A stretch of 64,000 bases of DNA from Solibacillus cecembensis. Its GTDB lineage: Bacteria; Bacillota; Bacilli; Bacillales_A; Planococcaceae. The position numbers and the translations under genes were made by a program. Numbering within the stretch: the first letter of the stretch is position 1; each line of letters begins with the position of its first letter. The stretch lies in contig NZ_LMBZ01000005.1 in NCBI RefSeq assembly GCF_001439635.1, forward strand, positions 124,436 through 188,435. Direction: 5' to 3'. Under the pieces are notes generated by a model. It searched no databases. It saw only the letters and a program-made list of their open reading frames with translations, and had not been told where the DNA came from. Of the stretch, positions 35,246 through 44,700 are shown piece by piece.

Positions 35246-36390
35246 TTATTATCTCCTTTATTGATAATTGAATTGTAAATTTCGATTAATTTTCTTTTTG
35301 AATGTTCCCAACTATATTCAGGATAAATAGCTTTCGCATGATTACCTTTTGCAATTAAATCCTCTTTAGTTATAGTTTGAATTAATCGCTGTAAACTTGT
35401 CTCATCAAATTTTGTCACATAGCCAATATTATTTTTCCCAACAAATGTATCAATCGATGTATTTTCTGCAACAATACATGGCTTGCCTAAATACAATGCC
35501 TCATATAATTTATTTGGCGAGGCAATTTGATTATGCTGATAGCTAGGATCATAGACCATATAAATAATATCCATTTGACTAGCTACAGATAAAATTTGCT
35601 CTAACCCAAGATAACCTAAGTAATGTATATTATCATATGTATCAGCATATTCCGCTATTTCTCCTTGCAATTCACCTTTTCCAGCAAACCATAAAGAAAC
35701 ATTTTTTTGCTTTAATAAGAGTTTAATCCCTCTATCTTTACTAAGAGCTCCATAGTAAAAAATATTTATTGTATTGTCATTAAGCTTTACTTGAAAATCT
35801 ATTATTTCCTTTGGTGGATCAATACTGTTATTAATAATATCCGTTTTACTTTGGTATTTTTCAGGGATATTCACAAGACGGTTTTCATCTGGAATTATAA
35901 TTTTATTTGAATGATTCATGATCCGCTCACTCAAATTTTTAATCATTGAGCGTATGAATTTTGGGATAGGACTATGAAAGGTTTCAACAAAATCGGCAAT
36001 ATCATATATTAATTCAAACTTCAATTTGGGATTTAATAACTTAGCTATATATGCAGGTAACGCTAAATCAAAATCAATTGCATGAACAACTTTATATTGT
36101 TGTCCATGCTTAAAAAGAAAGAATACTACTTTTAGTATAAATAGCAATTTATTAAATGCCGTAATTATTCCTTTGCCATACGGTGTGTGCCCACAGTAAA
36201 TCGAATGAACTTTGATGCCTTCTGCTTGAAAATTTACTGTGGCATTTTCTATAATTTCAGCATTTACACCACGATTCCAATTTAATATTTCTACTTCGTA
36301 CCCAGCTTCCTTCAAAGCACGAGCAGCACGTGGTAAGCGGTTTGCAATGAATGCACTATTTTGAGCAAGAAGGATTTTATTTTTTGACAT
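35242..36390 (-). CDS. Glycosyltransferase family 4
   Basis: A 382-residue GT-B enzyme with N-terminal acceptor domain (RLPRAARALKEAGYEVEILNWNRG) and a C-terminal donor domain (FYYGALSKDRGIKLLL, LWFAGKGELQGEIAEYAD, SPNKLYEALYLGKPCIVAENTS). The ATG at 36390 has GGAGATC upstream. It lies between the HAD-GtrA fusion and the GT2 gene in the same run of minus-strand genes. Confidence 0.9.
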   Translation of the reverse strand: MSKNKILLAQNSAFIANRLPRAARALKEAGYEVEILNWNRGVNAEIIENATVNFQAEGIKVHSIYCGHTPYGKGIITAFNKLLFILKVVFFLFKHGQQYKVVHAIDFDLALPAYIAKLLNPKLKFELIYDIADFVETFHSPIPKFIRSMIKNLSERIMNHSNKIIIPDENRLVNIPEKYQSKTDIINNSIDPPKEIIDFQVKLNDNTINIFYYGALSKDRGIKLLLKQKNVSLWFAGKGELQGEIAEYADTYDNIHYLGYLGLEQILSVASQMDIIYMVYDPSYQHNQIASPNKLYEALYLGKPCIVAENTSIDTFVGKNNIGYVTKFDETSLQRLIQTITKEDLIAKGNHAKAIYPEYSWEHSKRKLIEIYNSIINKGDNK

Positions 36391-36436
36391 ATTATGATCT
36401 CCAACAGATGATTAAGTTCACGTACTTAATCAAATT

Positions 36437-37384
36437 TTATTTCTTTAAAGCAAAAAACTTAACCATTAAAAACGTAATAGGAACACCAAGTGCAGCTGAT
36501 ATTGCATAGACCAGTACTTCTTTTAGATGGAAGTAATGTAGAAACACTAATACCATAACAAACTGAATTAAGAAGTTTGGAATGTAAGAGAGACAAAACT
36601 TAATGAATCTTACAAAGGAAAGGGGATGGTTAAATACAAATGTAGAATTTAAAATATATGAGATAATTAAACTACACCCATATCCCAAAATAAAGGCTAC
36701 TGTACTTCCTAAAATAAAGGAGAATAGAGTTGCAAACAACACTCCGTTAAAGGTATTCACTAAACCAACTATAATAAATAACAAAAATTCCTTTTTAATA
36801 GTGTTATCTGGACTTTTCTCCTCAAATTTATGCCAAGGTATAAGTTTATCACCTTCTACACCAAAACTTTCTTTAGCCATCATAGCTATCGGTGTATCTG
36901 TTAATGAATCAGAATAAAATTCATTGATTGTTGCATTTCCATATTGTTTACGGTACCTATTTGTCTTTTCTATTCCATAACAGTTTTCGCTTAAGCATTC
37001 TCCAGTTCTCATATCAACAATAGAAGCAATTAAATTAGAGTTCCCGATTTCTTTACAAATAGGTTGTAATAGAAATTGTGGGGACGCAGATATAATGACG
37101 TCATCTGGTAACTGTTTTTTTAAATACCAAGGCTGGATTTTAGTTTTATTAATTCTCCAAAAATCTTCTATTTTTTCTTCTGCATTATGCACATATTTCA
37201 AAAAGCTATAAAACACTTCTTTAAATTGAAGCTTTGTAATTAACCCCAATTTATATCTTATAAAACCTAAAATTTGAATAGGCAGAATAACTATAAGAAA
37301 TGGTTGCTTTTTTAGACAATAAAAATAAAAATCTAATGTGCTATCACCTTTATAAATTGTTTTATCAAAATCATATACATTCAT
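36437..37384 (-). CDS. HAD phosphatase fused to GtrA-like membrane domain
   Basis: A 315-residue fusion. Residues about 1-190 are a HAD-IB phosphatase: motif I VYDFDKTIYKGD (Asp5, Asp7), motif II ISASP, and motif IV FYSDSLTDTP. Residues about 195-315 hold four hydrophobic segments of the GtrA type (FLLFIIVGLVNTFNGVLFATL ... NSTFVFNH), a family linked to flipping of polyprenyl-phosphate sugars. Its UbiA-type neighbour makes a polyprenyl-phospho-ribose-5-phosphate; the HAD part could remove the 5-phosphate and the GtrA part move the lipid across the membrane. I chose the ATG at 37384 with AGGG 8 nt upstream; a GTG at 37393 overlaps the UbiA stop. Confidence 0.87.
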   Translation of the reverse strand: MNVYDFDKTIYKGDSTLDFYFYCLKKQPFLIVILPIQILGFIRYKLGLITKLQFKEVFYSFLKYVHNAEEKIEDFWRINKTKIQPWYLKKQLPDDVIISASPQFLLQPICKEIGNSNLIASIVDMRTGECLSENCYGIEKTNRYRKQYGNATINEFYSDSLTDTPIAMMAKESFGVEGDKLIPWHKFEEKSPDNTIKKEFLLFIIVGLVNTFNGVLFATLFSFILGSTVAFILGYGCSLIISYILNSTFVFNHPLSFVRFIKFCLSYIPNFLIQFVMVLVFLHYFHLKEVLVYAISAALGVPITFLMVKFFALKK

Positions 37385-37389
37385 TTTAT

Positions 37390-38256
37390 TCACCCTATAT
37401 ATATAATACCTAATGTAATAAGAACAAACAAAGCAACCATTCCCATTAATACCTTGTCTTTAATAATAACTTCAACAGGATCTCCGTCTGAATCCCCTTC
37501 AATGTTTAAACTATATTTCATACAAATTAAAATAACTAATGGTACCGTCCATACTAAATAGTCATTAGAAAGCCTGGCAATTGTAATTGGATCAACCGTC
37601 CATAATGAATAAAAGGCAATCGTCAATGCTAAGCTCATATACATATTTTTATCTAAAAAACCTTGATTGTAATATTTTAAAACTTTTCTTGACACATTCT
37701 TTTGCTTTATTAATTCATTTCTTCGCTTTCCTAATCCCATATAAAACGACATAGCTATTACAGTTAAATATAGCCAACTTGAAATTTCTATTCCCGTAAT
37801 ACCTGCTCCGTATAAAACTCTAAGAACAAATCCTGATACTAAAATTGCCACGTCAATTATAGGATAATTTTTCAATCCATTGCTATAGGCAATATTCAAT
37901 ATTAAATATAAAATAAGCGAAGCCCAAGAAAGCGGACTATTATCTGCTGCGTAAACATTTATAATTACCGCTATCAAAATTAAAGAAACAGCTAATATTT
38001 TGGCATTATTGAGTGAAATTAAATTCGCTGCTAACGGTCTTTTACATTTCGTAGGATGACGTCGATCTAGCTCTACATCTTGTATATCATTTATTATATA
38101 TACAGTAGAAGCAATTAAGCTAAACGCTACAAAACCTAAAAGTGATTTAAAAAACAACTCTGTGTTAAATAAACTACCGCTAAAAATCAATGGAGCAAAA
38201 ATCAAACCATTTTTTATATAGTGGTGCACTCGCATGAGCTTTATATATTTTTTCAT
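37390..38256 (-). CDS. UbiA-type polyprenyl-phosphate phosphoribosyltransferase (DPPR synthase-like)
   Basis: A 288-residue integral membrane protein with about nine helices. Its motif YIINDIQDVELDRRHPTKCKR with PLAAN is that of decaprenyl-phosphate phosphoribosyltransferase (Rv3806c type) rather than of quinone prenyltransferases; a second acidic region lies at about 145-160. It should join phosphoribosyl diphosphate to a polyprenyl phosphate. Its stop is followed by the HAD-GtrA gene with minimal spacing. The window holds no DprE1/DprE2-like oxidase or reductase, so the lipid is more likely ribose-based than arabinose-based unless those genes lie elsewhere. Confidence 0.85.
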   Translation of the reverse strand: MKKYIKLMRVHHYIKNGLIFAPLIFSGSLFNTELFFKSLLGFVAFSLIASTVYIINDIQDVELDRRHPTKCKRPLAANLISLNNAKILAVSLILIAVIINVYAADNSPLSWASLILYLILNIAYSNGLKNYPIIDVAILVSGFVLRVLYGAGITGIEISSWLYLTVIAMSFYMGLGKRRNELIKQKNVSRKVLKYYNQGFLDKNMYMSLALTIAFYSLWTVDPITIARLSNDYLVWTVPLVILICMKYSLNIEGDSDGDPVEVIIKDKVLMGMVALFVLITLGIIYIG

Positions 38257-38319
38257 TTGTTTAACTCCACTTTCTAAGTTTAAATAAAATTGATTTATAA
38301 AATCAAAAATTAAAGTGAT

Positions 38320-40065
38320 TTAATTGTATTTTTGATAAGTTTCCAAGTGCATTTGGTTATACAAATCAGGGTTATTTGTACAGAAAGTGGATATACTTCC
38401 TGGAATAATTAAAGGTTTATCACAGGAAAGTTTATCTGTTTCAATATAGTTAATACCTAAATCATCAAATCTCATTCTATTAGATTTAAATGTTTCCATA
38501 TTAATTATAATTTTATTTGACTTATTAAACTCAGTCATTGTTTCCAATTGAATATTAAGATCTTTATTAATTTGTCTAATCATTTCATAATTTGTTTTCA
38601 AGATCACTGTGCAGTTTATACCAATTATTAGGGATAAAAATATTATATAAGTTATTTTAAATTTCCCTTTTATATTTTTTGTAAATAAAATTAATACTAA
38701 TATAGGTAGCATCCACATCTGAGGTACATATCTTGCCCACCAAATCTCAGGGTTTACCATTATTGTGAATAAAATAACACTTATAATTATTAACATGTTT
38801 TTTGCTACAGTGCTAATAAATATATCTTTCCACAATAGTATTCCTATAACCATAATTATAATTATACTTCCAAATAACGGACCGAATCCTCCTATTCTTA
38901 CATCCATTATCCATAAATGAGATTGCTCTTTTTCTGTTATTTTTAATGGGAATTTTGTAAGTATTTCACTGTCTAGGGAATTTGACGTTTCAGAAAAAAT
39001 AGAAAGATACAATTGCTCTATCTTATTTAACTCCCTTAATCCAACTGGAGTATTCTCTGTTATGATATCAACACTCCCATCTCCTGCCAATGGATAGAAC
39101 GGATGTCCATGATCTTTTATATTCGAAATATATGAACTAGCACCAACTACAAATACCCCTAAAATAAGTCCTACAATCAAAATTACATTAATTTTTTGCT
39201 TTATAGACCTATTTATTAAGATTTTATAATCTCTAATTTTTTGAACAATTATTAATTGGTTCAATACTAGGAATAAAGGTATGGTGCATAGTATCAAAGC
39301 ATACCCCAAAGCGGTAAATTTAACATTGATCAACGATACCAAAGTCAAGATTATTGGCAAATAGTATTTATTGCTATTTTCACCCCAATAAAGTGTAAGT
39401 AAAGTAATTAGTATCAAAAAAAGTGAATATAGTTGACCATCAATATAAAAAGTTAACAATTGATTTATGGCAACTGGATTAAATGCTAAGAATATTGCAA
39501 ATATCAATGACCAAATTATTGAATTATTAAACCTTAATATTGCAGAAAAACTCAAAAATATTGAAGCGATTAATAAAATAATATTAATAGATTTCCCATA
39601 TTCTACATTGCCTAATAAATCATATACAGATGCCCCATAAAGCCAGGGTCCCTTTGCATAATGATTTATCCAAAAAAATGGAGTATAATCAGTTTCATTT
39701 AACTGTTTATCATAAATAGGATTCCATCCTTCTTGTAATTGAATAACAGCTTCTTGATGATACATTTGACCATCATGAGAGATATCAAAATATTTCCCAC
39801 TAATAAATAATGAAATAGCTATCAGAAAAATGAAGGAACAATTCAAGATAGTCCCATATACAAATTTCCGATTAGTTTCATCATCTGATCTATAGATATA
39901 AAAAAAACTAAAAATAATAGAAATAATCAAAGAAATGATAAATGTAGTTCCGTTAACCTCTACTTTAACAAATAGTAACAAAGCACTTAATAAAGTAGTC
40001 AATCCTACTAGAACAACTAGTTGTATTCCTAATATACCTGTATATTGAATCAATTTCTCTTTCAT
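38320..40065 (-). CDS. Polytopic membrane protein, GT-C-like glycosyltransferase
   Basis: A 581-residue protein with about eleven to thirteen membrane helices. The first outer loop contains an acidic motif, DISHDGQMYHQE, where GT-C enzymes place their catalytic Asp, and the C-terminus is a small soluble part of about 80 residues. GT-C enzymes use polyprenyl-phosphate sugars outside the membrane. Next to UbiA and HAD-GtrA this is the natural user of their lipid product. The family was not matched to a named group. The ATG at 40065 has GAAAGGG upstream; the frame from 40089 is less likely. Confidence 0.75.
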   Translation of the reverse strand: MKEKLIQYTGILGIQLVVLVGLTTLLSALLLFVKVEVNGTTFIISLIISIIFSFFYIYRSDDETNRKFVYGTILNCSFIFLIAISLFISGKYFDISHDGQMYHQEAVIQLQEGWNPIYDKQLNETDYTPFFWINHYAKGPWLYGASVYDLLGNVEYGKSINIILLIASIFLSFSAILRFNNSIIWSLIFAIFLAFNPVAINQLLTFYIDGQLYSLFLILITLLTLYWGENSNKYYLPIILTLVSLINVKFTALGYALILCTIPLFLVLNQLIIVQKIRDYKILINRSIKQKINVILIVGLILGVFVVGASSYISNIKDHGHPFYPLAGDGSVDIITENTPVGLRELNKIEQLYLSIFSETSNSLDSEILTKFPLKITEKEQSHLWIMDVRIGGFGPLFGSIIIIMVIGILLWKDIFISTVAKNMLIIISVILFTIMVNPEIWWARYVPQMWMLPILVLILFTKNIKGKFKITYIIFLSLIIGINCTVILKTNYEMIRQINKDLNIQLETMTEFNKSNKIIINMETFKSNRMRFDDLGINYIETDKLSCDKPLIIPGSISTFCTNNPDLYNQMHLETYQKYN

Positions 40066-40413
40066 TTTTTTATCCCTTTCAAAAATCATTTACTCTATGA
40101 GTATAATTTCATTCGAATTAAATTACTCTTAATAAATTACAACAATAAAAAGATTTCCTATATCTTTTAAAACGTCAATTTAAAATAATTTTTTGCATTT
40201 TAACTGTACTTTCATTAAATCCTAATATAAATGATACTTTATCTCTGAAATTTAACTCTCCATCAGAGAGATCATTATAGTTAACATAAGTAAAAAACAC
40301 TTTACTTTTTCGTTAGTGAATACTTACTTCTTCCTAAATAATTTCTTATACCATATATTAACACCTTAGGTATTCCATTATTCTTGATCTTGATTCAACA
40401 AACATTTTATACT
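40066..40413. other. AT-rich gap between two glycosylation genes
   Basis: 348 nt between the GT at 40414 and the GT-C-like gene. No open frame, RNA or strong hairpin was found. The GT-C-like gene probably has a promoter here. Confidence 0.4.
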
Positions 40414-41637
40414 TCATATTTCATTTATTAGACAAGCCCTCTTTATTTTTCCTGCCTTGCTTTCCCATGTATTTTCAAGAGCCTCTTCTTTTAAAACATT
40501 TAAATATTCCACACTATTTTTTAACTCTAGCGCCTCATCAATTCCTTTAATAAATTCCTCTTGATTCCTCCCAATTAAAACTGATTTATATTTCCTACAT
40601 TCTTGCATATCAGTCGTAACAATCGGTTTACCCATAGCCATATATTCAAATAATTTTACCGGCGATGTAGATTCCGTAACTTCATTAATTTTGAATGGTA
40701 TTGTTGATATGTCGAAATACTTGGAATATTTAGGTAAAAAAGAGTATTCTATCGGTCCTATCACAGTAATATTCTGGATTATATCTAACTTATATTTAAC
40801 AATACTTTTGTCATAATCCCAACCAATTAATAATACTTCATAATTAGGTCGCTCAGTAGCCAATTTTAATACTAACTCATAATCGAACCATGATGCAAAA
40901 GCACCGAAATATCCGATAATAGGTTTCTTTTTTTCTATTAAAGATTGAATCTCTTTAGGGATTGCAGTTCTTTCAATCTTATTAAAATGATTAAAGTCTA
41001 CACCATTAGTAACTAATCCATAATTCTTAGTTCTTTGAGATTTAACATCCGATAGTAATTTATCAGCTGATGCTATTACAATACAATTTTCTTCATCCTT
41101 CAATATCTTCTTATGATTCGCAAAGACATAATCAGGTATATCACCAGTTATATCTTTATGTAATTCGTCAATATATTCATATAGAATCCTATCTGAATTA
41201 CTTTTTACTTTTTTGTATATAGTCTCAACATTTCTCATATCCGTTGAATAAAGATGAATAATCTTCTTATTGGGTATATTTAATAAAATATCCTGCTGAT
41301 TTGTTAAATAACAAGAGTCAGCTAACTTTTTAAATCCATTTAACTTATCCTTAACTGGATCACTAGTACAATAAAAATAAACATAATTAGATTTAGCTAA
41401 ATTTAAAGCAATATGATGAGGACGTTGATATAGAGGTAGATTCCATGGAACTGGAGATATATACACAATAATTTCTTTATCAGCATGTTCAGTCAATATA
41501 TTCTCTAGTTGTTTCTGATGTTCTTTTTTATTTAATTGTTTTTTCACTCTATAAGCTACTGACCCAGTACTTTTTTTTATTAATCCTTTAAAACCATGAT
41601 GCTTAATATACCTAGAAAGTTTATGAATAAACCCCAT
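40414..41637 (-). CDS. GT-B glycosyltransferase, related to the middle domain of the triple GT
   Basis: A 407-residue enzyme. A basic N-terminal helix (about 1-45) is followed by a Rossmann pair with VPWNLPLYQRPHHIALNLA, ASADKLLSDV, PIIGYFGAFASWFDYELV and FKINEVTESTSPVKLFEYMA. These same features occur in residues about 650-1000 of the 1,459-residue protein upstream (QRPQQFL, YSADKLY, VIGYFGAIEEWFEVDFI, FKINDLTDCVSPVKYFEYRA), so the two are paralogues. GGAGG lies 10 nt before the ATG at 41637. A terminator separates it from the triple GT gene. Confidence 0.9.
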   Translation of the reverse strand: MGFIHKLSRYIKHHGFKGLIKKSTGSVAYRVKKQLNKKEHQKQLENILTEHADKEIIVYISPVPWNLPLYQRPHHIALNLAKSNYVYFYCTSDPVKDKLNGFKKLADSCYLTNQQDILLNIPNKKIIHLYSTDMRNVETIYKKVKSNSDRILYEYIDELHKDITGDIPDYVFANHKKILKDEENCIVIASADKLLSDVKSQRTKNYGLVTNGVDFNHFNKIERTAIPKEIQSLIEKKKPIIGYFGAFASWFDYELVLKLATERPNYEVLLIGWDYDKSIVKYKLDIIQNITVIGPIEYSFLPKYSKYFDISTIPFKINEVTESTSPVKLFEYMAMGKPIVTTDMQECRKYKSVLIGRNQEEFIKGIDEALELKNSVEYLNVLKEEALENTWESKAGKIKRACLINEI

Positions 41638-41679
41638 AAGATAGCTACCTCCAAATTGATATCTTTTTAAATTAAATAC

Positions 41680-41719
41680 CTCCTGATTTCTATATAGTCT
41701 TTTAGAAATCAGGAGGATT
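41680..41719 (-). terminator. Terminator of the triple glycosyltransferase gene
   Basis: CCTCCTGATTTCT (41681-41693) pairs perfectly with AGAAATCAGGAGG (41706-41718) around a 12-nt loop. On the minus strand it runs into TATTTAATTT. It splits the operon in two. Confidence 0.7.
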
Positions 41720-41763
41720 ACTTATACTATTTTATTTTTGGGTACTTAAAGGCATTTATGAAA

Positions 41764-44700
41764 TCAAATAAATTCATTCATTTGATATTTATAGTTTTTC
41801 ATGCTCTCGGATATTTTATTAGAAGCTATCAAATAATCCCCCTCATCAAAAATATCCTCACTAAAAGGTAAAAATTGCAATCGACCAAAACTATACTTTT
41901 CTTTATTAATGATTTTCTTCATAAATACCATAATATTATGACCTTCAAATAGGTATGTTTTAATCCGATTAATAATACGGTCTAAATCTTTCTCATCATC
42001 AACATAAAAATGTATAGTATTATTCATTTTTATATCCTTTTCTAGGCGAGTTATTTCAATAAAGTCCTTAATAATAGCAGACCATTTCTCGCTCCATTGT
42101 CTTTTTGAGAATGTTTTAGAAACTTGGATACCATTTCTTCTTATAAATTCTAATTTCTCTGGATTAGTTAGTAACTCTTCAATAGCCTTTTTTAACGCAC
42201 TATTATTTGGTTCAATTAAAATTCCATTGAAATCATTAATTATTAAATCTGTTAACCCACCAATTCTAGTTGATATTACAGCATTTCCAGTAGACATGGC
42301 CTCTAGACATGACAAGCTAGTTCCCTCACTGTGTAATGTAGGCACTAATGATATATCAGCAGCTTCATATGCTTTATGCATTTCTGAAGGATCTAGTGAG
42401 TACCATTTAATTCTATCCTTCCATTTACTAATCTTTTTCTCAACATGTTTTGTATCTTCCTCGAACCCTTTACCAATAAAATGAAAATCTACATTAGGGA
42501 ATTTTGTAAGAATCTCATCAATAATATCTAATACCATATATAATCCACGAGCTCCGTACAATCTTCTTGGATAAGAGATTACTATTCTATCACTCTCTTT
42601 TTTCACTGGTTTAAATATATTTGTATCAACATAGTTAGGTACGTACTCTATCGTATTCCCTAAGTTAAAATCAATAGTTTGGAACCAGTTTGCGGTATTA
42701 GTATCGACAGATACCATTTTATCTACTATTGATGCTGATTCGATAATTCTTCTATTTTGTTCCCAAAAAGTCAAAGCTGAAAGACCATTATTTTGTGGCG
42801 AGTCCCATGCAATACCATGACTAATTCCTATACTTGGACTTGCTACACTTGGCCAGGATTCAAAGAAAGCAGAATATATATTTAATAATGACACTCCATT
42901 TTCTTCTTCAAAATAAACCTTATTATAATTTTTTACATTTTCAACTGATAACTCTGTTATTTTTTCTGTTCCGCGCGCCAGCGATCTTACTTCTATATTT
43001 TTAAATTTCCTCGTCCAAGGGAATGTTCCATATTGATAAATAATCATATTTTTCCCTAATGAGTTCGCTACCTCATTTAAATCGATTAAATACCTTTCTG
43101 CACCGCCTGAATAGAAGTTTTCTCCATCTAAGCCTAAGAAAGTACCTGTCATAACCGATACATGATCATCGACCATATAGTTAGCATAAGCTTTTAAATT
43201 ATTTATACTCTCTAACAATTTTTTCTCCACAAGTTCAATTCGACTTTTCCATTGATGCTGAATTGCAAAATCTTCTGATACTTGCTTTAACTTATTTTTA
43301 TCTAGCATTAAAGCCTCTTGAATACTATTTTCAAATTCCTCAACAGTATTTGCAACATATATTCCATAGTCATCCGTAAATTTTAGCATTTCATGTATTC
43401 CTGTAGTAACTACTGGTAAACCAAGGGCTCTATATTCGAAATATTTTACTGGAGATACACAATCAGTTAAGTCATTAATTTTGAAAGGAACAATTCCTAC
43501 ATCAAATGCAGATGCATAATCAACTAACTTGCTATATTCTACCTTGCCTACTAATCTTATATTTTCAAGTTTTTTAAATGTTATATTGGCACCTATATGC
43601 CCAATTATTACAAATAGCCAATCTTTATTTCTTTCTGCTAATTGATTAATAAAATCTACTTCAAACCACTCTTCTATTGCGCCAAAATAACCTATTACTT
43701 TTCTGTTCTTTATACCTTGCAATACAGTGCCTTGCTTATCGGAATCTTTTGCATGAATAAAGTCAGCTAAATTACTAGCATTAGGCAATACAATTGCATC
43801 TGATCTTTTGCTAACATATTTATATAATTTATCAGCTGAATAAGTTACGATATCTGCTTGCTCAAGTGTTTTATAATGTGCCTCAATAGTTTTTTCATCT
43901 GTATCAGCAAAGAATTCTAATTGATCCAATAAATCATACCAAAGTAATTTTTGTGGTAAATGATCAATAAATGCTTTTTGACCTTGCCAAGTACATAGAA
44001 CAATACAATATTTATTTTTTAATACTGATAATAATGCTGCATCGTTATTAATAATAAATAAATTTTCTTCATATTCTTTAATAGAAAATTCACCATTGTA
44101 AGGTGCGCAGAAAAAGCATAAATATCCTTTTTTCGCAAGTTCTCTTAAAAATTGTTGTGGTCGCTGCATTGGCTCCCAATGTACTGCTTTTGGATAAATT
44201 ACTATTCCTTTAAACTTTCTATTTTTCAGTATTTCTTTTATCCCTTTTGCATAATCATCATTCGGTTGATTTAAATAGTCTTTATAATATGTGTATTGTT
44301 GATTGTACATTGACTCAAAATTATTTTCTGTCTCAATTATCGGAGCTGTTGGAGTTGGTATTAAATAATTGTTCTTTTTTTCTATTATAGTTAGCAATTG
44401 ATCTAATGGGTGTTCTACTTTATTTGTTGTAACATAATTCTTTTTGGTAACTTTTTTATACACCCATTTTAAAAATTCTTTTTTCTCATTAGTATTTCCT
44501 TTTACCAAATGTAAGTTAGTACGTTTTAGTAAATTAACTAACTTGAAATATTTAGATCCATGTAACTCATACATTCTTTGAGATAAATTAGTAAATAAAT
44601 GTTCATTTAATTGTAATTGTTCGTTTAACTGAAAAATTTGATGCTCATTTAATTGTAGTTTTTCGTTTAACTGAATAGTTTGCTGTTCTTTTAAATTTAG

